64,000 nt of DNA from RUG14223 sp051881075 (lineage in GTDB: Bacteria; Bacillota; Clostridia; Oscillospirales; Acutalibacteraceae). A model generated the notes under the pieces. That model saw nothing but the letters and a program-made list of their open reading frames with translations, did no database searches and had not been told where the DNA came from. Below, one piece after another: positions 8,367 to 17,028 of the stretch. The stretch lies in NCBI GenBank assembly GCA_051881075.1, contig JBJEPE010000033.1:3638-67637 (forward strand), in the 5' to 3' direction. Position numbers and translations under genes: made by a program. The first letter of the stretch is position 1. The number at the start of each line of letters is the position of its first letter.

Positions 8367-9911
8367 TTGAATAAAAAGAAAAATTATCGCTCTGCGGCGG
8401 TTATAGATATCGGCTCTTCAATGATTAAGATGAGGGTATCTCAGCTACAGGGTAATACTGTTGCGGATATAGACGTATTGGAGTGCCCTTTACATATAGG
8501 ACACGAGGTTTACAATACAGGTAAAATAAGCTTTGAAAGTCTTAGAAAAATGTCTAAGATACTTGACGGCTTCGCTCAGGTAATGCAGGAGAACAATATC
8601 CTTCAATACAGGCTTGTTGCAGGTTCCGTACTGCGTGAAGCTGAGAACAGGGCATATGTTGTTGACCAAATAAAAATACGCAATGACATGACCCTTGAAA
8701 TACTTGACGATGATAGGGAAAAAAGCCTAATTTATCATGAGATAATAAGAAAGCTGAAGGATGACGATGCAATAAAAAATTCACTCATTTCTTATATCGG
8801 CAAAGGCTCGCTCGGTGTAGCCGTATATAAAGATGATGGAATAGTTTTTTCTGAGAACATTCCGATAGGCTCACTTAAAATTCAGGATATACTCGTCGGT
8901 GTTCAGGATATAACCGCTGATTTCTACTCTGTACTCGATGCTTATCTTGACGGAGTTATCGGCAAGGTAATGATACCTGATGCACAGAAATTCAGTAACG
9001 TTATAATAACGGGCGGCGATATGGAGCTTATAGCAAAGCTGTGCGATATACCGCTTGAAAACGGTAGATATAAGATAAAAGCCAACATACTGGAACAAAT
9101 GTACAGGAATGTACGCAACATGAGCGAAGAAAACATAAGCCTGCAATATAATATATCACGCAGACAGGCAGAAACCATGTACGTTGCACTTGCCATTTAC
9201 TCTAAAATAATGAGTGTAACAGGCGCTAAGCTTATTATATCGCCTAAAATAGAGCTTTGGGATGCACTTATGCGTCAAATGCTGTATCCAATGGCCGAGG
9301 ATGAGTATGAATTACACGTAGCAAGCTCGGCAATAACTCATGCGACAGAGCTATCCGGCCGTTATGCCTGTGATATAGTACATTCTAAATGTGTTAGCGA
9401 CTATGCCTGCAAGATATTTGATAAGATGAAGAAGATACACGGACTTAATTCCAAGCGCAGATTATACTTACAGATTGCCTGTATTCTGCATGATTGCGGC
9501 AGCTTTATAAACGCAAAAAACAGCTTGCTTAATACTTACAGCATAATAAAAAATACCGATATATACGGACTTACCGAGGAGGATGCCTCCATAATAGCAG
9601 CTGTTGCATCATATGATGAATTTACAGCGCCTGAACGTTCACAGGAGAGGTACAGAGTGCTTACTCAGAAGAATAAGCTTGTTGTTTCAAAGCTTGTCGC
9701 TATAATGCGCCTTGCACTTGCCCTCGACAAATCTCAAAGACAAAGGCTTACGTCAGTAAATATACGCCTTAACGAACAGGAGCTTGTTTTTTCGTGTGAG
9801 GCTAAAGAGAAGGCATATCTTGAGATATGGGCGTTTGAAACCGCCGCAGGCTTTTTTGAAGAGGTTTTCGGAATTAAGCCGAGAGTAGTAGTCAAATCGA
9901 AATTTATTTAA
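8367..9911 (+). CDS. ppx: Exopolyphosphatase/GppA-type phosphatase with C-terminal HD domain
   Basis: Ppx/GppA enzymes remove terminal phosphate from polyphosphate or pppGpp. The N-terminal ASKHA domain begins 'AVIDIGSSMIKMRV', with a second glycine-rich strand 'VIITGGDMELIA' further on. The C-terminal half holds an HD-type region ('ACILHDCGSFINAK'), as in long Ppx proteins. The frame is open from an ATG at 8316, but that lacks a ribosome binding site; the TTG at 8367 has AAAGGA 10 nt upstream and gives 514 residues. The gene ends 13 bp before ppk, so synthesis and breakdown of polyphosphate appear co-expressed. Specificity between polyP and pppGpp cannot be decided here. Confidence 0.88.
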   Translation: MNKKKNYRSAAVIDIGSSMIKMRVSQLQGNTVADIDVLECPLHIGHEVYNTGKISFESLRKMSKILDGFAQVMQENNILQYRLVAGSVLREAENRAYVVDQIKIRNDMTLEILDDDREKSLIYHEIIRKLKDDDAIKNSLISYIGKGSLGVAVYKDDGIVFSENIPIGSLKIQDILVGVQDITADFYSVLDAYLDGVIGKVMIPDAQKFSNVIITGGDMELIAKLCDIPLENGRYKIKANILEQMYRNVRNMSEENISLQYNISRRQAETMYVALAIYSKIMSVTGAKLIISPKIELWDALMRQMLYPMAEDEYELHVASSAITHATELSGRYACDIVHSKCVSDYACKIFDKMKKIHGLNSKRRLYLQIACILHDCGSFINAKNSLLNTYSIIKNTDIYGLTEEDASIIAAVASYDEFTAPERSQERYRVLTQKNKLVVSKLVAIMRLALALDKSQRQRLTSVNIRLNEQELVFSCEAKEKAYLEIWAFETAAGFFEEVFGIKPRVVVKSKFI

Positions 9912-9924
9912 GGGGTGATGAAAA

Positions 9925-12006
9925 ATGGGTAATAAACAGAAAGAATTACAGTACCCGGACTTACTGTATAATAATAGAGAGCTTAGCTGGATGGATTTTA
10001 ATTCAAGGGTTCTGGATGAAGCGTTTGAAAAAGAAAATCCAATACTTGAAAGGGTAAAATTCCTTGCTATAACGGCGTCAAACCTTGATGAGTTTTTTAT
10101 GGTAAGAGTTGCGGGAATAATGGAAAAAATAGAGGAGGGCAGTAAGTCGCCTGACCCTGCGGGACTTACTCCAAAGCAACAGTTTGAAAAGCTGAGCGAG
10201 AAGATACACGCTTTCTCCGAAAGGCAGTATTCCTGTCTTTATCGCTCGATAATACCGCTTCTAAAGAAGCACGGTCTTGTGTTTGCAGATACTGATACTC
10301 TGAGCGAGGCGCAGGTTGATTATATAAACGAGTATTTTGATGAGATAGTTTTTCCGGTACTTACACCGTTGGCGGTAGATACCGGCAGGCCGTTCCCGTT
10401 ACTTGCAAATAAAAGCCTTAACATAGCAATAAGACTTAAAAAGGAAGAAGAATCCGTGTTTGCTGTTTTGCAGGTTCCGTCTATCTTGCCAAGATTTATT
10501 GAGTTACCTGCATCAGACGAAAACAGAAGCTTCATTCTGCTTGAAGATATAATAATGTACAGACTTTCATCTTTGTTTGAGCTTTACAAAATCAAAGCCT
10601 ACTGTCCGTTCAGAATTACAAGAAATTCCGATATGGATATAGATGAAGATACGGACAACTTGCTGACAGAAATTGAAAAATCCATAAAAAAGAGAAAAAG
10701 AGGTAAACCCGTAAGACTTGAAATAGTACAAAAGTGTGACAAAGAGCTTAAAAAGTTCCTTACCGATATGCTCGACGTTGACAGTAAAGAGATATATGAG
10801 CTTCCGGGTGCGCTTGATCTCACGTTCCTCTCTAAGTTCGGAGGCCTCAGCGGTTGTGACGATTTAAGATTTAAGCCTATAGTGCCTGTATCGCCTGCGG
10901 CTGATTTTATGGGCTACAGCGATATATTTGAGGCAATACGTGACGGCGATAAAATGGTGCATCATCCCTATGAAAGCTTTGACGCGGTGCTTCAGCTTGT
11001 ACGTCAGGCCGCAGAGGATAAGGATGTTCTTGCAATTAAACAAACCCTGTACCGTGTTTCAGGTAATTCACCTATCATTGCGGCACTTATCAAGGCCGCC
11101 GAAAACGGCAAGCAGGTAACTGTGCTTGTAGAGCTTAAAGCAAGATTTGACGAAGAAAACAACATACATTGGGCACGTAAGCTTGAAAAAGCAGGTTGTC
11201 ACGTTATATACGGCCTTACAGGACTTAAAACACACTGTAAGATACTGCTTGTAATCAGGCAGGAAGAGGACGGTATCCGCAGATATTTGCATATGGGTAC
11301 AGGCAACTATAACGACATAACCGCAAGATTTTACACGGATATCGGCGTGTTTACCTGTAAGGATGCCTTCGGCAGAGACGCATCATCACTGTTTAATGTA
11401 CTTACCGGCTTTTCTACTCCGCCGCAATATAATAAATTTGTTGTTGCGCCGCTTGGTATGAGAAGCTTTTTTGAAACAATGATAAAGCGTGAAACCGAAA
11501 ATGCTTTAAACGGCTTGCCTGCTAAGATAGTAGTTAAGGTAAACTCACTTGTAGACCCAAGCATCATATCGCTTCTATACGAAGCGTCGCAGGCAGGAGT
11601 AACTATAAAATTAATAGTAAGAGGTATATGCTGCCTGATACCGGGAGTTGAGGGAATAAGCGAAAATATAACGGTGTGCAGTATAGTAGGTCAGCTATTG
11701 GAGCATAGCAGAATATTCTACTTTGAAAACGGCGGAGACCCTAGAATTTATATGGGCAGTGCCGACTGGATGCCACGTAACCTAGATAGACGTGTTGAGC
11801 TTGTATTTCCTATAGAGGACGAGCGCTTGAAGCAACGTGCTTTAGATATTCTTGAATTAATGCTCAGCGATACCGTAAATACAAGAGTTCAAAAACAGGA
11901 TACTTCTTATGAGCTTATTGACAGACGCGGTAAAAAGGTAATAAGCTGTCAGTCCGAGTTCTCGGTACTTGCAAAGGCAGCGGCCGCAGAAAAGCAGCAG
12001 CAATAA
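9925..12006 (+). CDS. ppk1: Polyphosphate kinase 1
   Basis: The 693-residue enzyme reversibly transfers the ATP gamma-phosphate onto polyphosphate. Seen: N-terminal 'NRELSWMDFNSRVLDEA', the phospho-acceptor histidine in 'GLKTHCK' (His437, matching His435 of the E. coli enzyme), 'HMGTGNYNDITARFYTD' (His456), the second catalytic histidine in 'LEHSRIFYF' (His594) and 'MGSADWMPRNLDRRVEL'. Length is normal for the family. AGGGGTGATGAAAA precedes the ATG. It follows ppx directly. Confidence 0.97.
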   Translation: MGNKQKELQYPDLLYNNRELSWMDFNSRVLDEAFEKENPILERVKFLAITASNLDEFFMVRVAGIMEKIEEGSKSPDPAGLTPKQQFEKLSEKIHAFSERQYSCLYRSIIPLLKKHGLVFADTDTLSEAQVDYINEYFDEIVFPVLTPLAVDTGRPFPLLANKSLNIAIRLKKEEESVFAVLQVPSILPRFIELPASDENRSFILLEDIIMYRLSSLFELYKIKAYCPFRITRNSDMDIDEDTDNLLTEIEKSIKKRKRGKPVRLEIVQKCDKELKKFLTDMLDVDSKEIYELPGALDLTFLSKFGGLSGCDDLRFKPIVPVSPAADFMGYSDIFEAIRDGDKMVHHPYESFDAVLQLVRQAAEDKDVLAIKQTLYRVSGNSPIIAALIKAAENGKQVTVLVELKARFDEENNIHWARKLEKAGCHVIYGLTGLKTHCKILLVIRQEEDGIRRYLHMGTGNYNDITARFYTDIGVFTCKDAFGRDASSLFNVLTGFSTPPQYNKFVVAPLGMRSFFETMIKRETENALNGLPAKIVVKVNSLVDPSIISLLYEASQAGVTIKLIVRGICCLIPGVEGISENITVCSIVGQLLEHSRIFYFENGGDPRIYMGSADWMPRNLDRRVELVFPIEDERLKQRALDILELMLSDTVNTRVQKQDTSYELIDRRGKKVISCQSEFSVLAKAAAAEKQQQ

Positions 12007-12097
12007 AAATATACCGATTTTATATAGTGTTTAAAGGGTAAAAATATACTAAAAGGCAAATTTTTAATAGAAAATTTATAAAATGTAAAAATTTGTG

Positions 12098-12126
12098 TTG
12101 CAAGTTTATAAAAAATAGGGTACAAT
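12098..12126 (+). promoter_or_regulatory. Predicted sigma-A promoter of pfkA
   Basis: TTGCAA (12098-12103) and TACAAT (12121-12126) are separated by exactly 17 bp. The start point would fall near 12133, about 33 nt before the pfkA start codon. Confidence 0.65.
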
Positions 12127-12165
12127 ATCTTTAAATCCATTGTATCGCAGAGAGGAGAAAATGGC

Positions 12166-13248
12166 ATGAAAAGAATAGGAATTTTAACCAGCGGCGGAGA
12201 TTGTCAAGGACTGAATGCCGCTATTAGAGGCGTAGCAAAGGCTCTTTACAGTCATTACAAAAAGAATGAAGTAAAGATCTACGGCATAATTGACGGTTAC
12301 AGAGGCCTTATCTACGGTGAATACCGTGAAATGCAGGAAAGCGATTTTTCAGGCATTTTAACACAGGGCGGAACAATTTTAGGTACATCACGTCAGCCGT
12401 TCAAGCTTATGAGAGTTATTGACGATGAAACCAGTATTGATAAGGTAAAGGCTATGAAAGAACATTACAGTGAAATGAAGCTTGATTGCCTTGTTGTACT
12501 TGGCGGTAACGGTACGCAAAAGACTGCTAACCTTTTATCTCAAGAAGGACTCAATGTTGTATCGTTACCTAAGACAATAGACAATGACCTTTGGGGTACC
12601 GACATAACCTTTGGATTTCAGAGTGCGGTAGATATCGCAACAAATGTTATAGATTGTATTCATACTACAGCCACATCACACGGACGTGTGTTTATAGTCG
12701 AATGTATGGGACATAAGGCAGGTTGGCTTACACTATATGCAGGTATAGCAGGCGGTGCTGATGTAATTCTCATTCCTGAGATTCCTTACGACATTGATAC
12801 CGTTATAAAGACTATCAAGAACAGAACTAAGAAAGGTAAGAATTTCTCTATCCTTGCCGTTGCAGAGGGCGCTATATCCAAGGAACACGCCGCTTTGCCA
12901 AAGAAGGAGAAAAAGGCGGCTATTGCTGAGATGGCATATCCGTCTGTATCATATAAGATAGCTCATGAGATAGAAGAGGCAACCGGTCAGGAAACACGTG
13001 TTACCGTTCCGGGACATTTTCAGAGAGGCGGCAGCCCATGCCCATACGACCGTGTTATTGCCACACGCTTCGGAACTGCTGCGGCAAAGCTCATAATTGA
13101 AGAAAAATATGGCAATATGGTTGCCTTGCACGGTGAAGATATCGTTGCCGTACCGCTTAGCGATATTGCCGGAAAGCTCAAAAATGTTCCTGTTGATTCT
13201 CCTGTAGTACGTTCTGCAAGAGAGCTTGGTATATGCTTAGGCGACTGA
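12166..13248 (+). CDS. pfkA: 6-phosphofructokinase
   Basis: The 360-residue enzyme phosphorylates fructose 6-phosphate to fructose 1,6-bisphosphate in glycolysis. Seen: 'GILTSGGDCQGLNAAIRG' at the N-terminus, PKTIDNDLWGTD with catalytic Asp139, 'TTATSHGRVFIVE' and 'TVPGHFQRGGSP'. The phosphoryl-donor loop reads GGNGTQKT (residues 113-120), with Asn115 where classical ATP enzymes have Asp in GGDGS. That places it in the branch often called mixed-substrate or group III, so ATP versus pyrophosphate use is not settled. It has its own promoter and a GAGAGGAG ribosome binding site. Confidence 0.94.
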   Translation: MKRIGILTSGGDCQGLNAAIRGVAKALYSHYKKNEVKIYGIIDGYRGLIYGEYREMQESDFSGILTQGGTILGTSRQPFKLMRVIDDETSIDKVKAMKEHYSEMKLDCLVVLGGNGTQKTANLLSQEGLNVVSLPKTIDNDLWGTDITFGFQSAVDIATNVIDCIHTTATSHGRVFIVECMGHKAGWLTLYAGIAGGADVILIPEIPYDIDTVIKTIKNRTKKGKNFSILAVAEGAISKEHAALPKKEKKAAIAEMAYPSVSYKIAHEIEEATGQETRVTVPGHFQRGGSPCPYDRVIATRFGTAAAKLIIEEKYGNMVALHGEDIVAVPLSDIAGKLKNVPVDSPVVRSARELGICLGD

Positions 13249-13299
13249 TATAAATTTATTAATTATGGGTAATACCCAAAAATATAAGGGGGACTTAAT

Positions 13300-13737
13300 A
13301 TGTCAAAACCAATTCCTGAACTCGTACAAAGAGAAAGAAAGCGTTGGCTGTTTTTCGGTATTCCGTTTACTTTTACAAAGTTCACAATAACTGAGAAGAA
13401 GCTTATGATTAACGAGGGCTTTTTTACCAGCGTTGAGAATGAAATATTACTGTATAGAATACTCGATATCACATTAAAGCGTACGTTAATGCAAAAGATA
13501 TTCGGTTTAGGTACTGTAATTGTCCAGTCACAGGATAAGACACATCCTACACTCTATGTTAAAAACATTAAGCGTTCTGTTCAGTTTAAGGAAAATCTTT
13601 CTTCACACGTTGAGTCTGAAAAGACACGTCTTAATATGCGTAGAGGCGAGTACATACATGGCGATTCACATGACATGAATCATGACGGTATTGATGATGA
13701 TTTTGAGCATGATATGCACTTTGATGATATGAACTAA
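13300..13737 (+). CDS. Bacterial PH-domain protein (DUF304/YdbS-like)
   Basis: A single bacterial PH domain fills most of the 145 residues: 'FTKFTITEKKLMINEGFF', 'ENEILLYRILDITLKRTLMQ', 'GLGTVIVQSQDKTHPTLYV'. Unlike many relatives it has no transmembrane segment. The C-terminal 30 residues are rich in His, Asp and Met (GDSHDMNHDGIDDD and onward) and could bind metal, which is inference. It lies 51 bp after pfkA and about 105 bp before corA. Function of the family is not established. Confidence 0.8.
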   Translation: MSKPIPELVQRERKRWLFFGIPFTFTKFTITEKKLMINEGFFTSVENEILLYRILDITLKRTLMQKIFGLGTVIVQSQDKTHPTLYVKNIKRSVQFKENLSSHVESEKTRLNMRRGEYIHGDSHDMNHDGIDDDFEHDMHFDDMN

Positions 13738-13766
13738 TTATATTAAAGTATAGTATCATTCATAAA

Positions 13767-13799
13767 ATCCCCACCTTATGCGTATGCAGGGGTGGGGAT
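13767..13799. repeat. GC-rich inverted repeat between PH-domain gene and corA
   Basis: Nine base pairs match perfectly (13767-13775 with 13791-13799, ATCCCCACC/GGTGGGGAT) around a 15-nt loop. No T-run follows on the plus strand; on the minus strand the stem is followed by TTTTATG. It may be an inefficient terminator or an RNA-stabilising hairpin. Confidence 0.5.
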
Positions 13800-13842
13800 A
13801 AAATAACTTGATTGCATTATACGTTTAAAGGGGAGTATAGGT

Positions 13843-14769
13843 TTGATAAGCTACTACAAAACGGTTGATAAAAAGCTTACTAAGCTTGATAAATACGAGG
13901 AGCATTGCTGGATAAACTGTACTTCTCCCGATGAGGACGATGTAGATTTGCTTATTAACGAGTTCGGCGTGTCATCGGACTTTATACGTGCCGCACTTGA
14001 CGAAGAGGAATCTTCACGTGCAGAAAGAGAAGACGATTACGCATTTGTCATAGTAGATATACCTGTAGAAAAAAAGAATGATAAAACCGTAACTTATTCT
14101 ACTGCACCGCTTGCCATTATGGTTACTGACACCAATATAGTAACGGTTTCTATAAAAGGCAGTGATCTTATAAATGATTTTTGCAAAATCCCTATAAAGG
14201 GCATAAATACAAAGTTTAAAACTAACTTTGTATTGCTTTTAATGCTTCATATATCTAAAAAATATCTTCAATATCTGAAGCTGATAGACCGAACTAATGA
14301 CCGTGTTCAAGAGCAATTACGAAAAACTATGAGAAATCAGGAGCTAATACAGCTTATGGACGCACAGACATCACTTGTTTACTTTCAGTCTTCACTTAAA
14401 GCAAACGAGGTTACTCTCCACAAAATAATGCGTGGCAGAATACTCAAGCTGTACGAAGAGGATCAGGATCTGCTTGATGATGTTATTATAGAGGTCAGAC
14501 AGGCATTGGATATGGCAAGCACGTATCTTGATGTATTATCCGCTACCATGGATGCGTTTGCGTCTATAATCTCAAATAACCTGAACATAGTTATGAAGGT
14601 GCTTGCTTCGCTTACGCTTATAGTATCTATCCCTACGGTTATTTCGGGAATATACGGAATGAACACCTCTACATTGCCTATGAAGGATTATTTTTGGTTT
14701 CCTATAGCATTGAGCGGCGTGCTTATGGTTATCGCTTATATTATACTTAAAAAGAGAGATATGTTTTAG
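13843..14769 (+). CDS. corA: CorA-family divalent cation transporter
   Basis: The 308-residue product has a long cytoplasmic N-terminal domain and two C-terminal transmembrane segments, the CorA layout for Mg2+ (or Co2+/Ni2+) channels. The signature GMN motif is present in 'SGIYGMNTSTLP' after the first membrane helix. 'EEDQDLLDDVIIEVRQALD' is the conserved stalk-helix region. The start is a TTG at 13843 with AAAGGGGAG upstream. The gene is followed by a tRNA with its own promoter. Confidence 0.93.
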   Translation: MISYYKTVDKKLTKLDKYEEHCWINCTSPDEDDVDLLINEFGVSSDFIRAALDEEESSRAEREDDYAFVIVDIPVEKKNDKTVTYSTAPLAIMVTDTNIVTVSIKGSDLINDFCKIPIKGINTKFKTNFVLLLMLHISKKYLQYLKLIDRTNDRVQEQLRKTMRNQELIQLMDAQTSLVYFQSSLKANEVTLHKIMRGRILKLYEEDQDLLDDVIIEVRQALDMASTYLDVLSATMDAFASIISNNLNIVMKVLASLTLIVSIPTVISGIYGMNTSTLPMKDYFWFPIALSGVLMVIAYIILKKRDMF

Positions 14770-14815
14770 GCTATAAAAAATCAAGGTAAATTTTTAAAAT
14801 TTTTTAATTTTAGTA

Positions 14816-14844
14816 TTGACAAAAACGTTTTTATCTGATATAAT
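14816..14844 (+). promoter_or_regulatory. Consensus sigma-A promoter of the CAT-anticodon tRNA
   Basis: TTGACA (14816-14821), 17 bp and TATAAT (14839-14844) form a perfect consensus promoter, about 25 bp before the mature tRNA end. Confidence 0.9.
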
Positions 14845-14868
14845 ACATAACTGTTGAGTGATCAATAG

Positions 14869-14945
14869 GGGCCATTAGCTCAGTTGGTTAGAGCAACCGG
14901 CTCATAACCGGTTGGTCCGGGGTTCGAGTCCCTGATGGCCCACCA
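14869..14945 (+). tRNA. tRNA with CAT anticodon (tRNA-Ile2 or elongator tRNA-Met)
   Basis: A 77-nt cloverleaf with encoded CCA. The acceptor stem is GGGCCAT/ATGGCCC, the anticodon loop CTCATAA has CAT at 14903-14905, and the T-loop is TTCGAGT. CAT can mean elongator Met or, when the first base is modified to lysidine by TilS, Ile reading AUA. The D-arm and anticodon arm look to me more like tRNA-Ile2 of Bacillus, but automated tools would label it Met. It is not the initiator, because it has a paired G1-C72. Confidence 0.92.
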
Positions 14946-14950
14946 TGTTA

Positions 14951-14985
14951 AAATCGCCTTTTGTCAGTGACAAAAGGCGATTTTT
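14951..14985 (+). terminator. Terminator after the CAT-anticodon tRNA
   Basis: A perfect 15-bp stem (14951-14965 with 14969-14983) with a 3-nt loop ends in a T-run. Together with the promoter it defines a one-gene tRNA transcript. Confidence 0.92.
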
Positions 14986-15030
14986 CAGTTATATTATTTT
15001 TAATTTTAACTTTTTAGGGTGGGTATAGCA

Positions 15031-15858
15031 ATGTTTACATCGTATCATTTTATTTGGATTGCCATATGTACTGTTATTATAGTAACATCACTTTATATAC
15101 TGATAAAGAACAAAATTCCGCTTGAAAAGGCATTATCCGTTGCCTGTGTTGTATGTGTACTCTCAGAGTTTACAAAGGTGTTCAGCACGGTTAAGATGGT
15201 TCCGTCAAGTGACGGTACTATAATGTATCCGTATCTTGCCATGCAGCATTTGCCTTTGCATTTATGCTCAATACAGATAGCGTTTATTTTTTATGCACGT
15301 TTTGCTAAAAACAGTAAAGCTAAAGAAACCCTTCTTGCCTTTATGTATCCTACCTGTGTGGCAGGTGCGCTTGCGGCACTCATTATTCCGTCAATATTTT
15401 CCGGCGGCGTCGACCTTGCCAAGGCATTTGGCAGACCGCTTTCATATCAGTATTTTCTTTATCATGCAATGCTTGTCATTATCGGCCTATACATTGCAAT
15501 ATCCAAAGAAACTCCTATAACAAGCAAACATTATAAGACAACGCTTTTGATATTAGGCTGTGCGGCATTTGCTTCTATCTATTTTAACTCTATATTCTCA
15601 TCACCTACATATAAAAACGATGTTTTGGTAAGCGTTGATTATTGCCCTAATTTATTTTTTACATACGATACTCCTATAAACATAAAGCTTACCGAGCTTT
15701 GGCACTGGTATGTATATTTGCTGGTACTGGTTGTTGCGGCTGTCGTATTGATAGGAATATTCTATTTGCCGTATTTTATTAAAGAATCAAAAGAACGTAA
15801 ATTGCAGAATAGCAAAGCTACAGCAAAAGAAAAAGAGCCTGTAGCTGCAAGTAAATAA
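15031..15858 (+). CDS. Integral membrane protein, TMEM164/YwaF family
   Basis: The 275-residue product has about seven hydrophobic segments and the family block 'HLPLHLCSIQIAFIFYA' in the middle, followed by a short charged C-terminal tail rich in Lys and Ala. The start at 15031 is chosen because AGGGTGGG lies 7 nt upstream; a GTG at 15019 overlaps that site. In eukaryotes TMEM164 has been linked to phospholipid acyl transfer; the bacterial role is unknown. It is 26 bp upstream of the HprK-like gene in the same direction, so it may belong with the kinase/PqqD pair. Confidence 0.75.
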   Translation: MFTSYHFIWIAICTVIIVTSLYILIKNKIPLEKALSVACVVCVLSEFTKVFSTVKMVPSSDGTIMYPYLAMQHLPLHLCSIQIAFIFYARFAKNSKAKETLLAFMYPTCVAGALAALIIPSIFSGGVDLAKAFGRPLSYQYFLYHAMLVIIGLYIAISKETPITSKHYKTTLLILGCAAFASIYFNSIFSSPTYKNDVLVSVDYCPNLFFTYDTPINIKLTELWHWYVYLLVLVVAAVVLIGIFYLPYFIKESKERKLQNSKATAKEKEPVAASK

Positions 15859-15884
15859 AGTAGTAATACAGAGGGTGCATTATT

Positions 15885-16592
15885 ATGCCTATATACAGGG
15901 CCGCCGATATAGTTTTTAAAACAACTGCAAAAAGTGATGAATACGCTTCAAGGCTAAAAAAGTATCAAGTATCAGACGATGTACAACCTGATATCAAAAT
16001 AAATATACCAGATGAGGCGATAGAGAATTGCTGTGTAAAAGGAAAGTGTTCTTCATTTGTGAGCGAATATATGCTTTCGGGACAGGTTTTTTATCAATCT
16101 CTGCTCAGATATAACGGATTTATGATACATTCATCTGCTATACTGTATAAGGGTAATTCATACATTTTTTCTGCCGATAGCGGTACGGGTAAATCTACAC
16201 ATACAAGTATATGGCAACGTGTTTTCGGGCAAGATAATGTACAGATACTTAACGATGATAAGCCTGCCATACGCATTTTTGACGATGACATCTTTGCCTA
16301 CGGTACTCCGTGGAGCGGTAAAGATGATATCAGTCTTAATGCAAAGGCTCCGCTTAAAGGCATTGTTTTCTTAGAGAGGGACGATACTAACCATATTGAA
16401 AGAATAACCCCTGCGCAGGCTTTTCCTAAGTTTTTTGCACAGACGGTAAGAAAAATGAGCATGGAATATATAGATAGGCTTTTACCGCTTGCGGATGAAT
16501 TGCTCAGGCGTGTTCCCGTATATTTAATGGGATGCAATATGGAGGATGAGGCGGCAATAGTTGCAGAAAAAATGCTCACGTCCCAAGAATAA
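15885..16592 (+). CDS. HprK-like P-loop kinase (serine kinase of the HPr type)
   Basis: The 235-residue protein resembles the catalytic half of HPr kinase/phosphorylase. Seen: 'FMIHSSAILYKGNSYIFSA' leading into Walker A SADSGTGKST (residues 96-105, Lys103), 'ILNDDKPAIR' (Asp124/Asp125) and 'YGTPWSGK'. It lacks the N-terminal HprK domain, and no ptsH is near. Relatives that pair with PqqD-type proteins occur around modified-peptide clusters, including kinases that tailor some lasso peptides, but no precursor peptide, radical SAM enzyme or protease is encoded here. It lies 36 bp upstream of the PqqD gene. Confidence 0.78.
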   Translation: MPIYRAADIVFKTTAKSDEYASRLKKYQVSDDVQPDIKINIPDEAIENCCVKGKCSSFVSEYMLSGQVFYQSLLRYNGFMIHSSAILYKGNSYIFSADSGTGKSTHTSIWQRVFGQDNVQILNDDKPAIRIFDDDIFAYGTPWSGKDDISLNAKAPLKGIVFLERDDTNHIERITPAQAFPKFFAQTVRKMSMEYIDRLLPLADELLRRVPVYLMGCNMEDEAAIVAEKMLTSQE

Positions 16593-16628
16593 AGATACAT
16601 CATATTAAACGAAAGGATTGTATATAAT

Positions 16629-16892
16629 ATGAAAATAAAAGAAGGTTTTATTTTAAGAGAGGTAGCCGGCAGTAACATTGTAGTTCCTGTAGGCGACAGA
16701 TGCGCAAGCTTTAACGGTATGATAACCCTTAACGATACGGGCGCATTTTTGTGGTCACAGTTAAGCACCGACAAAACCGAAGATGAGCTTCTCGGTGCAA
16801 TGCTCAGTGAGTACGACGTGCCTGAAAATATCGCACGCAACGATATTTCTGCCTTTGTTGCAAACCTTAAAGAAAACGAGCTTATAGACTGA
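16629..16892 (+). CDS. PqqD-family peptide-binding protein (RRE domain)
   Basis: The 87-residue product is a single PqqD-like winged-helix domain: 'FILREVAGSNIVVPVGD', 'GMITLNDTGAFLWSQL' and 'DISAFVANLKENELID'. In RiPP pathways such domains bind the leader of a precursor peptide and present it to a modifying enzyme. Here the only adjacent enzyme is the HprK-like kinase upstream. The ATG follows GAAAGGA, and a terminator follows the stop codon, ending the unit. Confidence 0.88.
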   Translation: MKIKEGFILREVAGSNIVVPVGDRCASFNGMITLNDTGAFLWSQLSTDKTEDELLGAMLSEYDVPENIARNDISAFVANLKENELID

Positions 16893-16921
16893 GTTGCTAT
16901 AATTTTCATATCGTATGTTAT

Positions 16922-16966
16922 AAAAGACCGCCGTATTGGTAAGACTACACATTACGGCGGTTCTTT
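16922..16966 (+). terminator. Terminator after the PqqD gene
   Basis: Nine perfect pairs (16927-16935 with 16953-16961, ACCGCCGTA/TACGGCGGT) are flanked by AAAG/CTTT, and the 3' side ends in TTCTTT. Confidence 0.75.
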
Positions 16967-17028
16967 AAATTTATTTATCTGTCACCAAAGTCACATTTTA
17001 TAAGTAACATGATATAGGGTGATAAGAT

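Noticed and set aside
16298..16909. 203-codon minus-strand open frame across the HprK-like and PqqD genes
   Set aside because: Both plus-strand genes have clear domains; the antisense translation is low complexity and unrelated to known proteins.
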